Shown here one piece after another: positions 44,801-53,752 of a DNA stretch of 64,000 nucleotides. The notes beneath the pieces are model-generated. The model was given only the letters and a program-made list of their open reading frames with translations. It searched no databases and had not been told where the DNA came from. The first letter of the stretch is position 1; the number at the start of each line of letters is the position of its first letter. Source of the stretch: Sutterella megalosphaeroides (lineage in GTDB: Bacteria; Pseudomonadota; Gammaproteobacteria; Burkholderiales; Burkholderiaceae_F); assembly GCF_003609995.1 (NCBI RefSeq), contig NZ_AP018786.1, positions 1,808,001 through 1,872,000 of the forward strand, read 5' to 3'. The translations under genes and the position numbers were made by a program.

Positions 44801-46094
44801 CGGCGGTCGACCCCGCTCCGTCTGTCGCCGAGGATGCACCGTGTCCGCTTTCGGGCGCGCACGGAAGGTCGAACACCGTCCGGTTCGCGGCGCTCGGGTC
44901 AAGCGCGAAGAGGTCCGCCGGGCGTTCGGAGGGCGACGAGGAAGAAGAAGAGGGAGCAGAAGAAGAGGCGGCGACCGGAGCGGCTGCGGGCGTCTCGGGG
45001 CGATCGGTCCGATCGGTCGTTTCAGGGACGTCGGGCTCGTCGATCGCCCCCGCGTGCGGGGTAACGGCGGAAGCGGATTCCGGTTCGGGTTCGACTTCGA
45101 CAGTCGTCGCCGCGGGAGCACGGGCTTCGGAAGCCTCGGCCTTTTCGCGCTCGAAAACCTCGGGAGCCTTTGCGGTTTTTTCAGCCTTGGCGGCAAGTTC
45201 CCGACCGAGCTTCTTCGCCGCTTCCCGTGCGGCGGCGAGAACGTACTCGCGCTCTTTGCGCTTCGTGCGGATCTTCCGGGGGTCGACCCTGCGGGCGACG
45301 GCGGACAAGGTCACGGGGCGAGAGAGGCGAGAGGGGCGGGAATCGCTGGGGTCGGAGACGGGCTCGACGGTTGCGGGCGAGCGGGCGGGCTCCTTCTCGT
45401 CGGACGGTTCGGCCTCTTCGTCCTTCGCTTCGTCCTTCGCTTCGGATTGCGCGCCGGAGTCGGTGCCGTCACCGGCTTCGTCGGGAATTGCTGCGTCAAG
45501 GCCGCACAGGGTCCGGAACGCGTCCTCGAGTCGTTCGTCGTCCGTTTCGCCGAGGCGCTCCAAGAGTTTCTCCGCGGCCTCCTTTGAAAAGGGGGCGTTC
45601 TTCGCGAACCACAAGAACCCGAGCATAACGTCTTCGAAGAAGTCCGCTCGAACGGACAACGGCGTCGTCGGGAGCAGATCGCGTCGATAGACTTCGAGCG
45701 ACGTGATCATCGCGTACCTCAGGTACGCCTCGGGCGAGAATTTGCTCTCTTTCGCCATTTCGGTCAATGCCCGACACCAGGGCTCGAAGAGCGGGGGTTT
45801 GCCGTTCCCGGGAAAGGCCCGGTCGATGTCCGGGCAGGCGCGCCTCATGGCCGCCGCGTCGGGCGTCACCGGGTACGGGGAAAGTTTTCCCAAGAGCCCG
45901 CGCTCCAAAGGCCGGCCTTCAAGAATACAGCGCTCGAACTGCCTGTAAAACGCCTCGCCCTTGAAGAAGTTCGATGCCTTGACGAGCTTCTGCAAGGTCA
46001 TACCCGACTTGAGGGCCTGCTTTGTCAGGCGGCGCAGTTCGGCCTTGTCGACTTGGTCGGCAAAAACTTTAAGGAGCGAAGAAAGTGAATACAT
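41826..46094 (-). CDS. McrB-like AAA+ protein with long coiled coil
   Basis: 1422 residues from the ATG at 46094 (GAGGG 7 nt upstream); the open frame to 46703 includes non-coding sequence and overlaps the promoter of the divergent gene. Order: N-terminal helical domain (1-130); acidic and Pro/Ser-rich linker (about 160-400); a beta-rich middle domain (about 430-700); heptad coiled coil (about 795-925, ARRIEDLKTEIGRLETSLKA); AAA+ module with Walker A SGPPGAGKTSI near 1000, Walker B FVMLLDEANLSPMEYYW near 1112, sensor ATINSDFTTENL and Arg finger SPRLLDRA. The DEANLSPMEYYW form marks the McrB group. A low-complexity insert follows Walker A. With 38946-41816 it forms a coiled-coil McrBC-like defence system. 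Confidence 0.82.
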   Translation of the reverse strand: MYSLSSLLKVFADQVDKAELRRLTKQALKSGMTLQKLVKASNFFKGEAFYRQFERCILEGRPLERGLLGKLSPYPVTPDAAAMRRACPDIDRAFPGNGKPPLFEPWCRALTEMAKESKFSPEAYLRYAMITSLEVYRRDLLPTTPLSVRADFFEDVMLGFLWFAKNAPFSKEAAEKLLERLGETDDERLEDAFRTLCGLDAAIPDEAGDGTDSGAQSEAKDEAKDEEAEPSDEKEPARSPATVEPVSDPSDSRPSRLSRPVTLSAVARRVDPRKIRTKRKEREYVLAAAREAAKKLGRELAAKAEKTAKAPEVFEREKAEASEARAPAATTVEVEPEPESASAVTPHAGAIDEPDVPETTDRTDRPETPAAAPVAASSSAPSSSSSSPSERPADLFALDPSAANRTVFDLPCAPESGHGASSATDGAGSTAEPALCERLPKPAYGRARVLAYVRRAGTFMNLFFTHRFDALGNYVKHDFTSEFPRLGAANLRTHRKARLQEGAFYVCDLESDDSFVNRDAGSGAPRKDFERAIDYDRLAAEGRLHPLEDDAGFLVVRPRVEDINLEKDILVRFRPEGAEMSDSDGDDVADEGLTHLHVRNVPVLLAVGNRYYGPVKLKEDGQQRPYVNLVTRDANARRGLVAGFLRDDPAIRTLRVVEECVTASCPVEIAFAAGATPKLFDVLSDATLAEKVLPSVLAAGPEVWMNRAAELSGGDPHESPIAALPPEAQTYVTTDPAIAKTRLMRIARLLTVRRMGAEAVEVVGRAIAELLDNSLDAKSPGGRIVGRIANRIATTPELAKKIEGYGELARRIEDLKTEIGRLETSLKATESVAEREAERVRREAEERNRTLLDETERLEAKLAEKTRVLGNIEASADLVAMRNDLEASLATLADEEKRLRTEAKAAEAYLENALERARNFAFDGVFAEKLLEAAGSRKRAQETLRIETRVRETAARPRFEADPVTLARTLVADVQRLRDYDRLTILNLFILLTQNFLTVLSGPPGAGKTSISVILGDVLGLTEKSERSDGSYNSDRSDRTGGSDHAESMEKAESTESTERFLPVSVERGWTSKRDFLGYWNPLSKTFESPDPRRSDALALLDAEARAGFDDLPFVMLLDEANLSPMEYYWGDFMRICDDRSRMNRIALGGDALYDVPDTLRFLATINSDFTTENLSPRLLDRAPVVTLPETEPDFANLGDRGASYDDGATDEGTHGSDDAPRPPVSWRAMRAAFGPRAHFEGEAEALALLEDVVAAFRATGGVTSVRTRRAMRDYVSSAVPVFCEADAGGNGATTGGASSKLSKLSKFPTATQKTIQKARGKSTLKAAEVKAVNAVTAASASQSASQGASARLSVTDAVRAAVDFAVAARLLPRIEGSGDAYREKLETFGETLAVLGLTRSRSILDGILARGESALGWYRFF

Positions 46095-46733
46095 GACGAA
46101 GCCCTCGGACGCGAAAAGGAGAGTGCAATTTTTAGAGTGTACCCCGCCGGTGTCCGACCCGAAATGGGGATTTGTCTGCGCCGTTGGGGCGGCTGATGCG
46201 TGAAAAATCGCGGGATTCGCCGGTGCCTCGGGTTTCGCAAGGCTCGAAACGAGGACGGGGAACGGAGCGCTCGGGCGGCGGGCCGCCCGACGGCGAGGAT
46301 GAACTTTACGAGCCGCGAACGCCGTGCGCGTCAAGCCCGCTCTTCGGAAAACCTCGGAGCTTCGAAGGCTCCGGGACTGCGGGCTGTTAGGCTCTTGGAC
46401 ACGGAAGCTGCCGCACGCCGCTTCGGCTCGGTGGGACGCACGAAACTCACATGAAGCCCGACGAACTCCGACGACGCCGGACATGTCCGAGTTGCCCGAG
46501 ACGTCTGAAAAGCGGACGGTGCGGAAGACGCGAAGAGGACCGCACGGGAAACGCACAAAGGGATGCGAGAAAAAGGCGGAAAGAGAGGAGAAAAGAAAGG
46601 GAGGAACACGGGCGGCCCGTCCCCGACCTTTCCCCCCGGGCCCGACCTTCGACCCCCGATGCCCCTTCGGGTTCAACCGTAGAATCGACTGAAGAACCGA
46701 CACGCCGTCGGCAATCGATTCCTACACCAAGCC
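46095..46733. promoter_or_regulatory. Divergent promoter region, McrB-like / methyltransferase-fold gene
   Basis: About 640 bp. The first 50 bp upstream of the McrB-like ATG are AT-richer (AAAAGGAGAGTGCAATTTTTAGAGTGT near 46108-46140) and may hold its promoter. The remainder is GC-rich, purine-biased on the plus strand near 46530-46620, and shows no convincing gene. Confidence 0.4.
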
Positions 46734-47789
46734 ATGCCCATGTCACCCGAGAACCTCACCGCTTCGGCTTCTTCAGCTTCCCCGACCTCATCACCCTCCA
46801 CCGCCCCCGCGTCGTTCCCGACCGACTACCCCGAGCACGCGCTCTTTGCGAGCGAAGCCGAGGCGCTTCGCAGCGAGGTGCTCCGCGCGGGGCACGACCC
46901 CGTAGCGGCCTTCTTTACGCTCTCTCTCAACGCCCTTCGTCGCGACGGCCTCGCGACCGCCCGCGTGCGGCAGTTCGAGGCCGTCATGAAGCCCGTCGAC
47001 GAACTCTTTTTCGCGAACTTCCCCGAAGACCCCCGCTTCTTGCGCGAGCTCGCGCATGCGTTTTCCGCCGGGGAAGGTTTCCCTGAGCGGCGCTTCCCCA
47101 CGGACGTGGATGAAAAGCTCCTTGACGTACTGCTTGACGGCCTCCCGCTCACGTCGAAAACGCGCTTTTTCGACCCCTTCATGGAAGGGGGCCGGCTCGT
47201 ACGGCACCTCTACGCCCGAACGCCCGTGCGGAGGATCATCGGTTGGGATACCGACCCTTATCGGGTTTTGCTCCTTCAGGCCGAGCGCCTTCGCACGACG
47301 CGCGGGCGCGCGACGACGCCCCCTCCGCGCTTTGCCGAGCGCAATCTCCTCGCGAAGCGCCCCTCGACCGTGCTCCTACTTCTGGCGCTTGCGGGCGGGA
47401 TCGACGCGGGTGCGGCCGTTTCTCCCGAAGGAAGCGAGACGGCAGCTGCGGCCGACGTACCGGCCGCCTACCGCGAATACGACCTCGGTCTCATCACGCT
47501 CTACCTCGCGGGGCGAGCGCTGGAGCCGGGCGGTCGCTTTGCGCTTCTCACGTCGAAAGAAGCCGCCCGCAACGAAGCGAACGCCAAACTGCGCCGCGAA
47601 CTCTTCAAGTTCGGGTCCGTTGTCGGCATCACCGGTCTCGGGGACGAGGACGAGCGGCTCGTGCTGCTTTTCGAGCGGGGCGCCGCGGCCGATCAGACGT
47701 ACTGCGTTCTGAAGGAAGGCGACGCGAGCGAAATCGCGGAAGGCTCGCGCTTTTTGGCGGATCCGCTGACGCGGTTTGCAATTCGGTAA
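46734..47789 (+). CDS. Adenine-methyltransferase-fold protein lacking the catalytic NPPY motif
   Basis: 351 residues. After a Ser/Thr/Pro-rich start and a helical region (VAAFFTLSLNALRRDGL), the Rossmann core reads FFDPFMEGGRLVRHLY (motif I, normally DPxCGSG), IIGWDTDPYR (acidic motif II), and YREYDLGLITLYLAGRALEPGGRFALLTSKE (the lid-strand region). Where motif IV (NPPY/DPPY) belongs, the sequence is RPSTVLLLLALAGG, so methyl transfer to adenine is not expected. It is divergent from the McrBC-like operon and may be its SAM- or DNA-sensing accessory. The fold assignment is moderate; loss of the motif is clear. Confidence 0.6.
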   Translation: MPMSPENLTASASSASPTSSPSTAPASFPTDYPEHALFASEAEALRSEVLRAGHDPVAAFFTLSLNALRRDGLATARVRQFEAVMKPVDELFFANFPEDPRFLRELAHAFSAGEGFPERRFPTDVDEKLLDVLLDGLPLTSKTRFFDPFMEGGRLVRHLYARTPVRRIIGWDTDPYRVLLLQAERLRTTRGRATTPPPRFAERNLLAKRPSTVLLLLALAGGIDAGAAVSPEGSETAAAADVPAAYREYDLGLITLYLAGRALEPGGRFALLTSKEAARNEANAKLRRELFKFGSVVGITGLGDEDERLVLLFERGAAADQTYCVLKEGDASEIAEGSRFLADPLTRFAIR

Positions 47790-48003
47790 CGATGCGCGGA
47801 AGGTGTCAAGCGCGGGCCGTTGAGCGAGGCGGTCGGGAATCGACGACGCCCCGCTTTCCGCACTTCGCCCGCTGCCCGTCGCCCTTCGCTCTTCGTTCAC
47901 CGAAAAAGTGCTCCTCTCGGACGGAGTACAATTCTTCGGTTCGTCCTCGACACCCTTCGTCACTCTTCGACGGTGCTCGCTCGGTTCCCGCCTCAAGCCT
48001 CCC

Positions 48004-49058
48004 ATGTCCGGCCTGCTTCTCGTTCTTCCCGATTTTTGGTGATCCTCCTCGGCGTCTTGTTGCGCGCCCGGTTTTTCACGGATTCGGCCTTTTGGATGCG
48101 CACCGAGAAGCTCGTTTTCTACGTGCTCCTTCCCGCGATGCTTTTCCTCTCGGTAGCGGGCAGCACCGTCGCGCTCGGCGACGCGGCGGTTTTTCTTGCG
48201 GCGGGCGTTCTCGCGATGAGCCTTGCGGCGGCGTTCGCCTGGGGGATTCGCTACCTCGTTCGAGCCGACGACGTAACGCACGCGTCCGTCTTTCAGTGCG
48301 GGTTTCGATTCAATTCCTACATCGGCTTTGCGTTGGCGGCCCGCATCGGCGGCGACGAAGCGCTCGCGCTCCTTGCGCTCCTCATTGCGGTATGGGTGCC
48401 GATCAGCAACGCCTTGGCGACCGCCGAAATTGCACGGGCGGTGGCGAAGGCGAATGGAGCTGAAGGAGTTGAAGGCGCTGACGGAGCTGCCGAGAGCGGA
48501 AACGCAGGCGGCGAGAACGGGAAGGCAAGCGCACAATCCCGCACGACCCTCACCGGTCGGACGCTTCTTCGAAAGACCCTGAAGGGCGTCGTCACGAACC
48601 CGTTGATTCTTGCAACGGTGGGCGGCCTCCTCTGGAAGGGTTTCGGGCTTCCGCTTCCCGTAACGCTCGTACAAACGCTCAAGCACCTCGGGGACGCGTC
48701 GCTTGCACTCGGGCTGCTGTGCATCGGAGCGGGGCTCACGGCGGGAGCCCTTCGGAAGTACGCGCGGTTGATTGCCGCCGCCACGTTCGAGCGACTCGTT
48801 GCCGCCCCCGTCGCGGCGCTCCTCGTCACGAGCGCGATGGCTTTCTTCTTTCCGCTATCCCCCATGGGGGCGGCGGTCGTGTTGCTCTTTGCGGCGCTTC
48901 CGACCGCGCAGTCCTGTTATGTAATGGCAAGCGCCATGGGCGGGAACGCCCCCGCGGTCGCGGGTGTGACGACCGCGCATATTCTGGCGTCCGCGGTGAC
49001 GTTGCCTTTGTGGACGATCGTCATTCAGCGGGTGTTGGCGGGGGCGGCGCTCTTTTGA
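48004..49058 (+). CDS. AEC-family transporter, apparent frameshift near the N-terminus
   Basis: An auxin-efflux-carrier-type permease with about ten transmembrane helices. The natural N-terminus is read as MSGLLLVLPDF from the ATG at 48004, but the frame breaks in a T5 run at 48033-48037. One extra T would join it to LVILLGVLLRARFF, the expected first helix. A frame open from 47820 bypasses the break but begins with a basic, non-family segment. The rest is normal (LVFYVLLPAMLFLS, GLLCIGAGLTAG, LPTAQSCYVMASAMGG), with a Gly/Ala/Glu-rich insert between helices 5 and 6. It would export or import organic acids. Broken gene, phase-variable switch or sequencing error are all possible. Confidence 0.7.
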
Positions 49059-49158
49059 GCATCTTTTGAGTGTCTTCCGAACGGTCGAGGTCGCGCCGGT
49101 TGCTTCGGGCGTTTGAAGGACTTGGAACGAACGCGCTCGGATGATGGATAAAATTAAA

Positions 49159-49190
49159 GGAGAGGTACCATTTTCTACGACAACCTCTCC
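49159..49190 (-). terminator. Terminator after restriction endonuclease gene
   Basis: The perfect 8-bp stem GGAGAGGT / ACCTCTCC with a 16-nt loop is followed on the minus strand by TTTAATTTTAT. It lies 55 bp past the 49246 stop. Confidence 0.7.
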
Positions 49191-49245
49191 GAGCCCCATT
49201 TAAACCAGTAGAATTTCTGTTTACGTCAGAAAATCAACGTTCCTT

Positions 49246-49980
49246 TTAGCCGAATTTTCCCGATTTTTTCAATATCGCCGACAAAATTCCTTTTTCGTCT
49301 ACCTCGTAAGTTTTGAACTCTGCTATATTGGTTTCCTTCAGCCAAATTTGGCCTTCGCCTTCGTTCCCTCGATGTTGCTTGGCGGAATAATATCTGTTTT
49401 TCAACACCTCTTTACTGGAAAGAACCCAATAACGAATAATGTCCCTCCAAACGGCAATCCAGACGAAAACATCGCAGCATTGCGGTTTGATTTGCTGGAA
49501 ATTCATGCTGAATCCATATCTGGAATCGCTCGAAAGCGCCTTCGAAATCAGCGACCCTCCGCTCTTTCGCCTAACGGCTCTCGATGCTTTCACCTCAATT
49601 CGTATACCATGGTACCAGAAATCGTACTGTCCGCTGTAATTCGGATCGTATTCCTTCGACGGACTTTTCAATTCCGGAACGATCGTACTCAAGTGCTTCT
49701 GAGCCCACGCCTCACCAAACGTTCGCGGAGCCGTGATCTCAAAAACATGCAGATATTTGTTCCGTTCCAGATATTTGTTACGAATTTCGAGATACTGTTC
49801 GATGCTGATTGTTTGAGTTCCGAGCAAATGACTTATCATAAACTCGAACTTATTGAACGGATAAACCGAATGCAGATCTTCCAGAATTTCTTTGTCAAGG
49901 TTGTATGAATTATTCGGGCTAGAATTCATACGATGAATCAAAGAATCAAGCTCCTCAATTAACTTTTCCATAAACAACAT
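49246..49980 (-). CDS. Type II restriction endonuclease (PD-(D/E)xK)
   Basis: A 244-residue protein, not matched to a named enzyme. The catalytic set is visible in GQYDFWYHGIRIEVKASRA: Asp120, Glu129 and Lys131. The N-terminal half is helical (LIEELDSLIHRMNS). It overlaps the end of the methyltransferase gene by 26 nt (or 17 nt with Met at 49971), and the two form a restriction-modification pair. Both are much more AT-rich than the flanking genes and must have been acquired together. The recognition site is unknown. Confidence 0.75.
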   Translation of the reverse strand: MLFMEKLIEELDSLIHRMNSSPNNSYNLDKEILEDLHSVYPFNKFEFMISHLLGTQTISIEQYLEIRNKYLERNKYLHVFEITAPRTFGEAWAQKHLSTIVPELKSPSKEYDPNYSGQYDFWYHGIRIEVKASRAVRRKSGGSLISKALSSDSRYGFSMNFQQIKPQCCDVFVWIAVWRDIIRYWVLSSKEVLKNRYYSAKQHRGNEGEGQIWLKETNIAEFKTYEVDEKGILSAILKKSGKFG

Positions 49981-51682
49981 CCTTTATATATCGAATCTGC
50001 TCATCATTCAAGTCGTAGATTGAAAAAACAATATCTTCAATCTCCACCTTTTTAGAGTCGTCGCCTCGCAAAACTTCGTCCACCAACAGTTGCAGGCGCT
50101 CGTCGTCTTCTCTCGAAATTTTCGGGAAAGGCAGTTCAAGCAAATTTCCCTTCAAAACCTTGACTTCACCGAACAACTTCATGTACATAAATTGGAATAG
50201 CGGCGAATTCAAGAAAGCCATCACCGTTTTTATGCTCATCGAAGGTATTTCCGGTATGAGTATGTTCGCACTGTTCAAAAAAAGGCTTGAACTGTCATCG
50301 TAAGAAAAGACAAGCTTCTTCGAGATGAACTTATAAACTAGCTTCTCAGGAGCACGGTAAATTTCCTCCCTTGCCACTTGTTGCAGGTTGCCTCGATCAT
50401 AAGAAATATATTTTTGAGCCGGATTTAAACGATACGGTCGAATTTCTTTCCCGGTATAAATTTTCTCCATACCATCGGAAGGTTCGGAGAAAAGCTTTTT
50501 CTTATTGTCTCCCGTGACAATCCCCAGTCCCCAAACGCTGTCCTTGAGGAAGTAGCAGCCGACCGCCTTCACCGTCTTGATGATGGCAAGATCTTTTTCA
50601 CTCAAAAAGTTGAAGTTATAATTTTCCGTCTCGTAGACGGTATGTAAGTGGACCACTTGTTCGTCGCCGCCCTTACAGACTACGAAATTATCTGTTTTAT
50701 GACTCGGACAGCACTCAATATCCACATATTTGGTGGTTACCCCGGAAAAGAATTCATCGTACAAAGATACTTTCGCAAGACCGTTTTCGAGGATGAACTG
50801 TCGAACGGAACGGTGGCTCTTTACATTCAAGATCGATTCGGGAAATAAAAATTTGATGGTCCCGCTCTTTTTGAGAAGAGAAAACGCCTTGATAAAAATT
50901 CGAGAAAAAGAGTCCTGATCTGAGGTGTGGTTCTTCGCTCCCCAGGGAGGGTTCGTCGCAATATAGTCGAACTTTCCGCCGAGAAGAGGAAGATCCTGCT
51001 CGACGGAAAAATCCAAGTTATAGACCTGTGGGGTAAAATCAAACGACCAATACTTGATCAACAGATTGATCTTTGCAATCATTACGGCGATTGGATCGAT
51101 ATCAAACCCGAAAAGCTGCGTGGGGTGTACCGCCGAGGCAGACAGAAGAAAGATTCCGCTACCGCAACACGGGTCCAGGAAGCATTCACCCTTAGAAAAG
51201 GACAAATCGTTTATCATGTTCTCAACGACAGCTTTGGGCGTGTAATAGGATCCCATCAAATTTTTATGACCTTCGGGCAATAAAAATTGGTATACAAGCC
51301 CCAAAAGATCAAACTCATCCGTCGGCAAGCGGATGTTCGACAAATAATCGTCAAAACCGATTTCCTTATAGGCCTCGATCGTTTCAGCCACGTGTTTTTT
51401 GTGACAGAGCCGGTTTGCCTTTAAGAGATTGATCCCCAAGGACAAAAGAGCGCTCTGAATCGAAATATTGTTATCTTCAATATAATCGACTATTGCTCGA
51501 ATAGAGATGACATTGCCCTGATTGAACATATATTCAACTGGTTCGACACGCCTGGTCGACCTCAGCTTGTTGGCCCTGGAAGTGAGACGTCCTTCGATAT
51601 TCGTACTCAGCTTTGCCCAGTTTTTTACAGTGGCGTCGGATACCCGTGAAATGTCTGCCCAGTCAAATACGTTTATTTTCAT
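49955..51682 (-). CDS. Type II N6-adenine DNA methyltransferase (TaqI/Eco57I-like)
   Basis: 575 residues. An N-terminal helical domain (ISRVSDATVKNWAKL) is followed by GSYYTPKAVVENM, motif I LDPCCGSGIFLLSA near 168, FGFDIDPIAV (motif II), and motif IV NPPWG near 244, the gamma-class order. A target recognition domain follows (VTGDNKKKLFSEPSDGMEKIYTGKEIRPY) and then a Leu-rich end (LLELPFPKISREDDERL). It methylates adenine at the site cut by the endonuclease encoded directly downstream. All catalytic motifs are intact. Confidence 0.9.
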   Translation of the reverse strand: MKINVFDWADISRVSDATVKNWAKLSTNIEGRLTSRANKLRSTRRVEPVEYMFNQGNVISIRAIVDYIEDNNISIQSALLSLGINLLKANRLCHKKHVAETIEAYKEIGFDDYLSNIRLPTDEFDLLGLVYQFLLPEGHKNLMGSYYTPKAVVENMINDLSFSKGECFLDPCCGSGIFLLSASAVHPTQLFGFDIDPIAVMIAKINLLIKYWSFDFTPQVYNLDFSVEQDLPLLGGKFDYIATNPPWGAKNHTSDQDSFSRIFIKAFSLLKKSGTIKFLFPESILNVKSHRSVRQFILENGLAKVSLYDEFFSGVTTKYVDIECCPSHKTDNFVVCKGGDEQVVHLHTVYETENYNFNFLSEKDLAIIKTVKAVGCYFLKDSVWGLGIVTGDNKKKLFSEPSDGMEKIYTGKEIRPYRLNPAQKYISYDRGNLQQVAREEIYRAPEKLVYKFISKKLVFSYDDSSSLFLNSANILIPEIPSMSIKTVMAFLNSPLFQFMYMKLFGEVKVLKGNLLELPFPKISREDDERLQLLVDEVLRGDDSKKVEIEDIVFSIYDLNDEQIRYIKDVVYGKVN

Positions 51683-52104
51683 AGGAATTATCAGGAACTC
51701 TTAGTCTTCAAACAATAAAAGAGCAAGGCGTAGTGGATAGCGGCCTGGAAGCTCCCAGGAAAGAGAACCAATTTCCACGCGTGAAATCTATCAGGATGCA
51801 TAACTCCTCGTGAAGCACCTTCAAGAACCTTGAAACCAACTGAAGTTGTGGCGATTCAAAGATGAGTCCAAGAGTTGAAGAGCTTTTGCTCGACTAAACA
51901 AAGAAGACGCTAACTCTTGTTAACCCCAGACCCGGGCAATGTCCAAGCATCGACCAAAGACAAACCGTCAAGGACATAGAATAACAGTCCCATTCAATTC
52001 GCAACAACTCCAGGCAAACCTCTCCAAAAACTCCAACAATAGGCAATAGAGCCTAATAAAATGCCCTAGAATTAGGGGCTCTTAACCATTTGGAACCTAT
52101 TTTT
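51683..52104. other. AT-rich spacer between two defence modules
   Basis: 422 bp with no gene. The nested inverted repeats AGAGCC / GGCTCT and CCCTA / TAGGG (52044-52081) sit just past the OLD-type gene and could end its transcript on the minus strand. Confidence 0.4.
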
Positions 52105-53751
52105 TTAAGGCAAACAGTCCAGATCTCTTTTTTCGGCTAGTTCATTAAAGGCCTTCTTAAATTTAGTGCAAAATTCACTTATCTTTTCAGGATTCTTTCG
52201 ACACCAGAATTCAAACAAAATTGACTCATCGCGAACAATAGATAACGCATACTTATACCATGCTTTAAAATCTGGGGTTTTATAACTTCCTGGCTCATGT
52301 GGCCACTCATTGAATAGAATCTCAAACTTAAGATCTGGTTTTCTTGAGATGTTTAACCGGAACTCGTTAAAGGTTTTGGTGTCCTTGAGAAATACAAACA
52401 TGTCCTTTTCTACAGTTAGAGGGAGTATCAAAAAATTTTTTGATTCCTCAAATGTTTTATAATTCGAAGAACTTTTAAAGTCCTTATTCTCCAAAACATC
52501 AGCATCTAGAACTATTATGTTTTTCGTAAACTCTGGGATATTTTTTCGAACAAGATCTAAATAGTTGGGCCATCCCAAATTTACATTTATGAACTCCATA
52601 TAATGATCAGGAATTATCTTTAGCTCCTGTTCCAGGACATATCTTAAAAAGCAAATTGCCACATGGTCTTCGCAATATACATGGATATGTCCATCTTGAG
52701 AGTACGTTAAGTCAATCATTGATAACAAATTCAGCATTCCCGAACGAGTGGTGACGTTCTTTGCTTGAATAATACGGGTACCATCAAAATCATACTCAGG
52801 CTCAAGATGTACAATTGCCCAATCATGCCATGCTCGCGGACATTGATTTAGCCTTGAACTTTTCTGTTTTCTAGAAATATAATCAAGAATAATCGGGGAA
52901 TGAGTTGTAAAAACAACCTGTATCCTATAATTCTCAGCGGATGTATAAAGGAAATCTACAAGTTTTTTCTGTGAAAATGAGTGCAATGTTGCATCAAGCT
53001 CATCAATAAGAAGTATTCCTCCTTTATAGGCTTTTTGATATTTGTTTTCCAGGCGCCTAAATGACAGAACCGCCAGAATGATCTTCATGACATTTCCTTC
53101 TCCGGCTGAATTAGTCAAAATATCATGAAACTGATCGCTGACACCAGCAAAAGTACGGACAGTTGTACCCTTTTGGATATCTACTTTTGCAGTAGTATCT
53201 TTTTTGGTTTCTTGAATAGATAAAATTTCTCTATAATTATCTAGACAGAATGTCCTTTCCTCTTCAGTAAAGTTTGTCTCTTCTCTTTTTGTCTTCCTTG
53301 CTTCGCCTATGGGAAAGAGTCGACTAAGACTTAAAAAATAAACGGGCAACTGTATGTAACCAGAACCAGTGGAACGCCCTCCTTCTGCATTCCAAAACCT
53401 CAAGGATTCTTTTCCATTTTCTTTCCGGGCTATACTTGTGACTTTAAAATAATCCTGTTTATATACGCCTCGGTTCAATCTTAGTTCCCAATTGTGCTGC
53501 CCGACTACATCATGCTTTGGCGATAACTTGAATTTTTCCTTAAATTGAGACTTAAAGTTGTACCCATCAACAGTCTTACTCCCATACATAGGACTGCCTT
53601 TAGAGATAGTAAATGGTTGACTGATGAGCCCTAAAATTGTTGTTTTTTGGGTAGCATTTCGTCCAGCTATAGCCGTAATTTTTTTACCTAGCTGAACTTT
53701 GACATTCGAAAAAGCGCGAAACTTTTCGATTTTAATAGATTTAATAATCAT
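52105..53751 (-). CDS. OLD-family ATPase-TOPRIM nuclease
   Basis: A 548-residue overcoming-lysogenization-defect type protein. The ATPase half opens with IIKSIKIEKFRAFSNVKVQL and has Walker A AGRNATQKTTIL (30-41), signature-like SAGEGNVMKI, Walker B GGILLIDELDATLH near 240, and the H-loop VFTTHSPIIL. The TOPRIM half has IHVYCEDHVAICFLRYVL (catalytic Glu near 361) and NIIVLDADV (DxD near 414), so a metal-dependent nuclease is expected. It starts immediately after a Dam-like methylase stop, in an AT-rich two-gene operon. Probable anti-phage role, by family. Confidence 0.82.
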   Translation of the reverse strand: MIIKSIKIEKFRAFSNVKVQLGKKITAIAGRNATQKTTILGLISQPFTISKGSPMYGSKTVDGYNFKSQFKEKFKLSPKHDVVGQHNWELRLNRGVYKQDYFKVTSIARKENGKESLRFWNAEGGRSTGSGYIQLPVYFLSLSRLFPIGEARKTKREETNFTEEERTFCLDNYREILSIQETKKDTTAKVDIQKGTTVRTFAGVSDQFHDILTNSAGEGNVMKIILAVLSFRRLENKYQKAYKGGILLIDELDATLHSFSQKKLVDFLYTSAENYRIQVVFTTHSPIILDYISRKQKSSRLNQCPRAWHDWAIVHLEPEYDFDGTRIIQAKNVTTRSGMLNLLSMIDLTYSQDGHIHVYCEDHVAICFLRYVLEQELKIIPDHYMEFINVNLGWPNYLDLVRKNIPEFTKNIIVLDADVLENKDFKSSSNYKTFEESKNFLILPLTVEKDMFVFLKDTKTFNEFRLNISRKPDLKFEILFNEWPHEPGSYKTPDFKAWYKYALSIVRDESILFEFWCRKNPEKISEFCTKFKKAFNELAEKRDLDCLP

Positions 53752-53752
53752 T

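Noticed and set aside
46095-46703. 200-residue N-terminal extension of the McrB-like protein
   Set aside because: The extension is Arg/Ser-rich, lies in the divergent promoter, and the ATG at 46094 has a good ribosome site.
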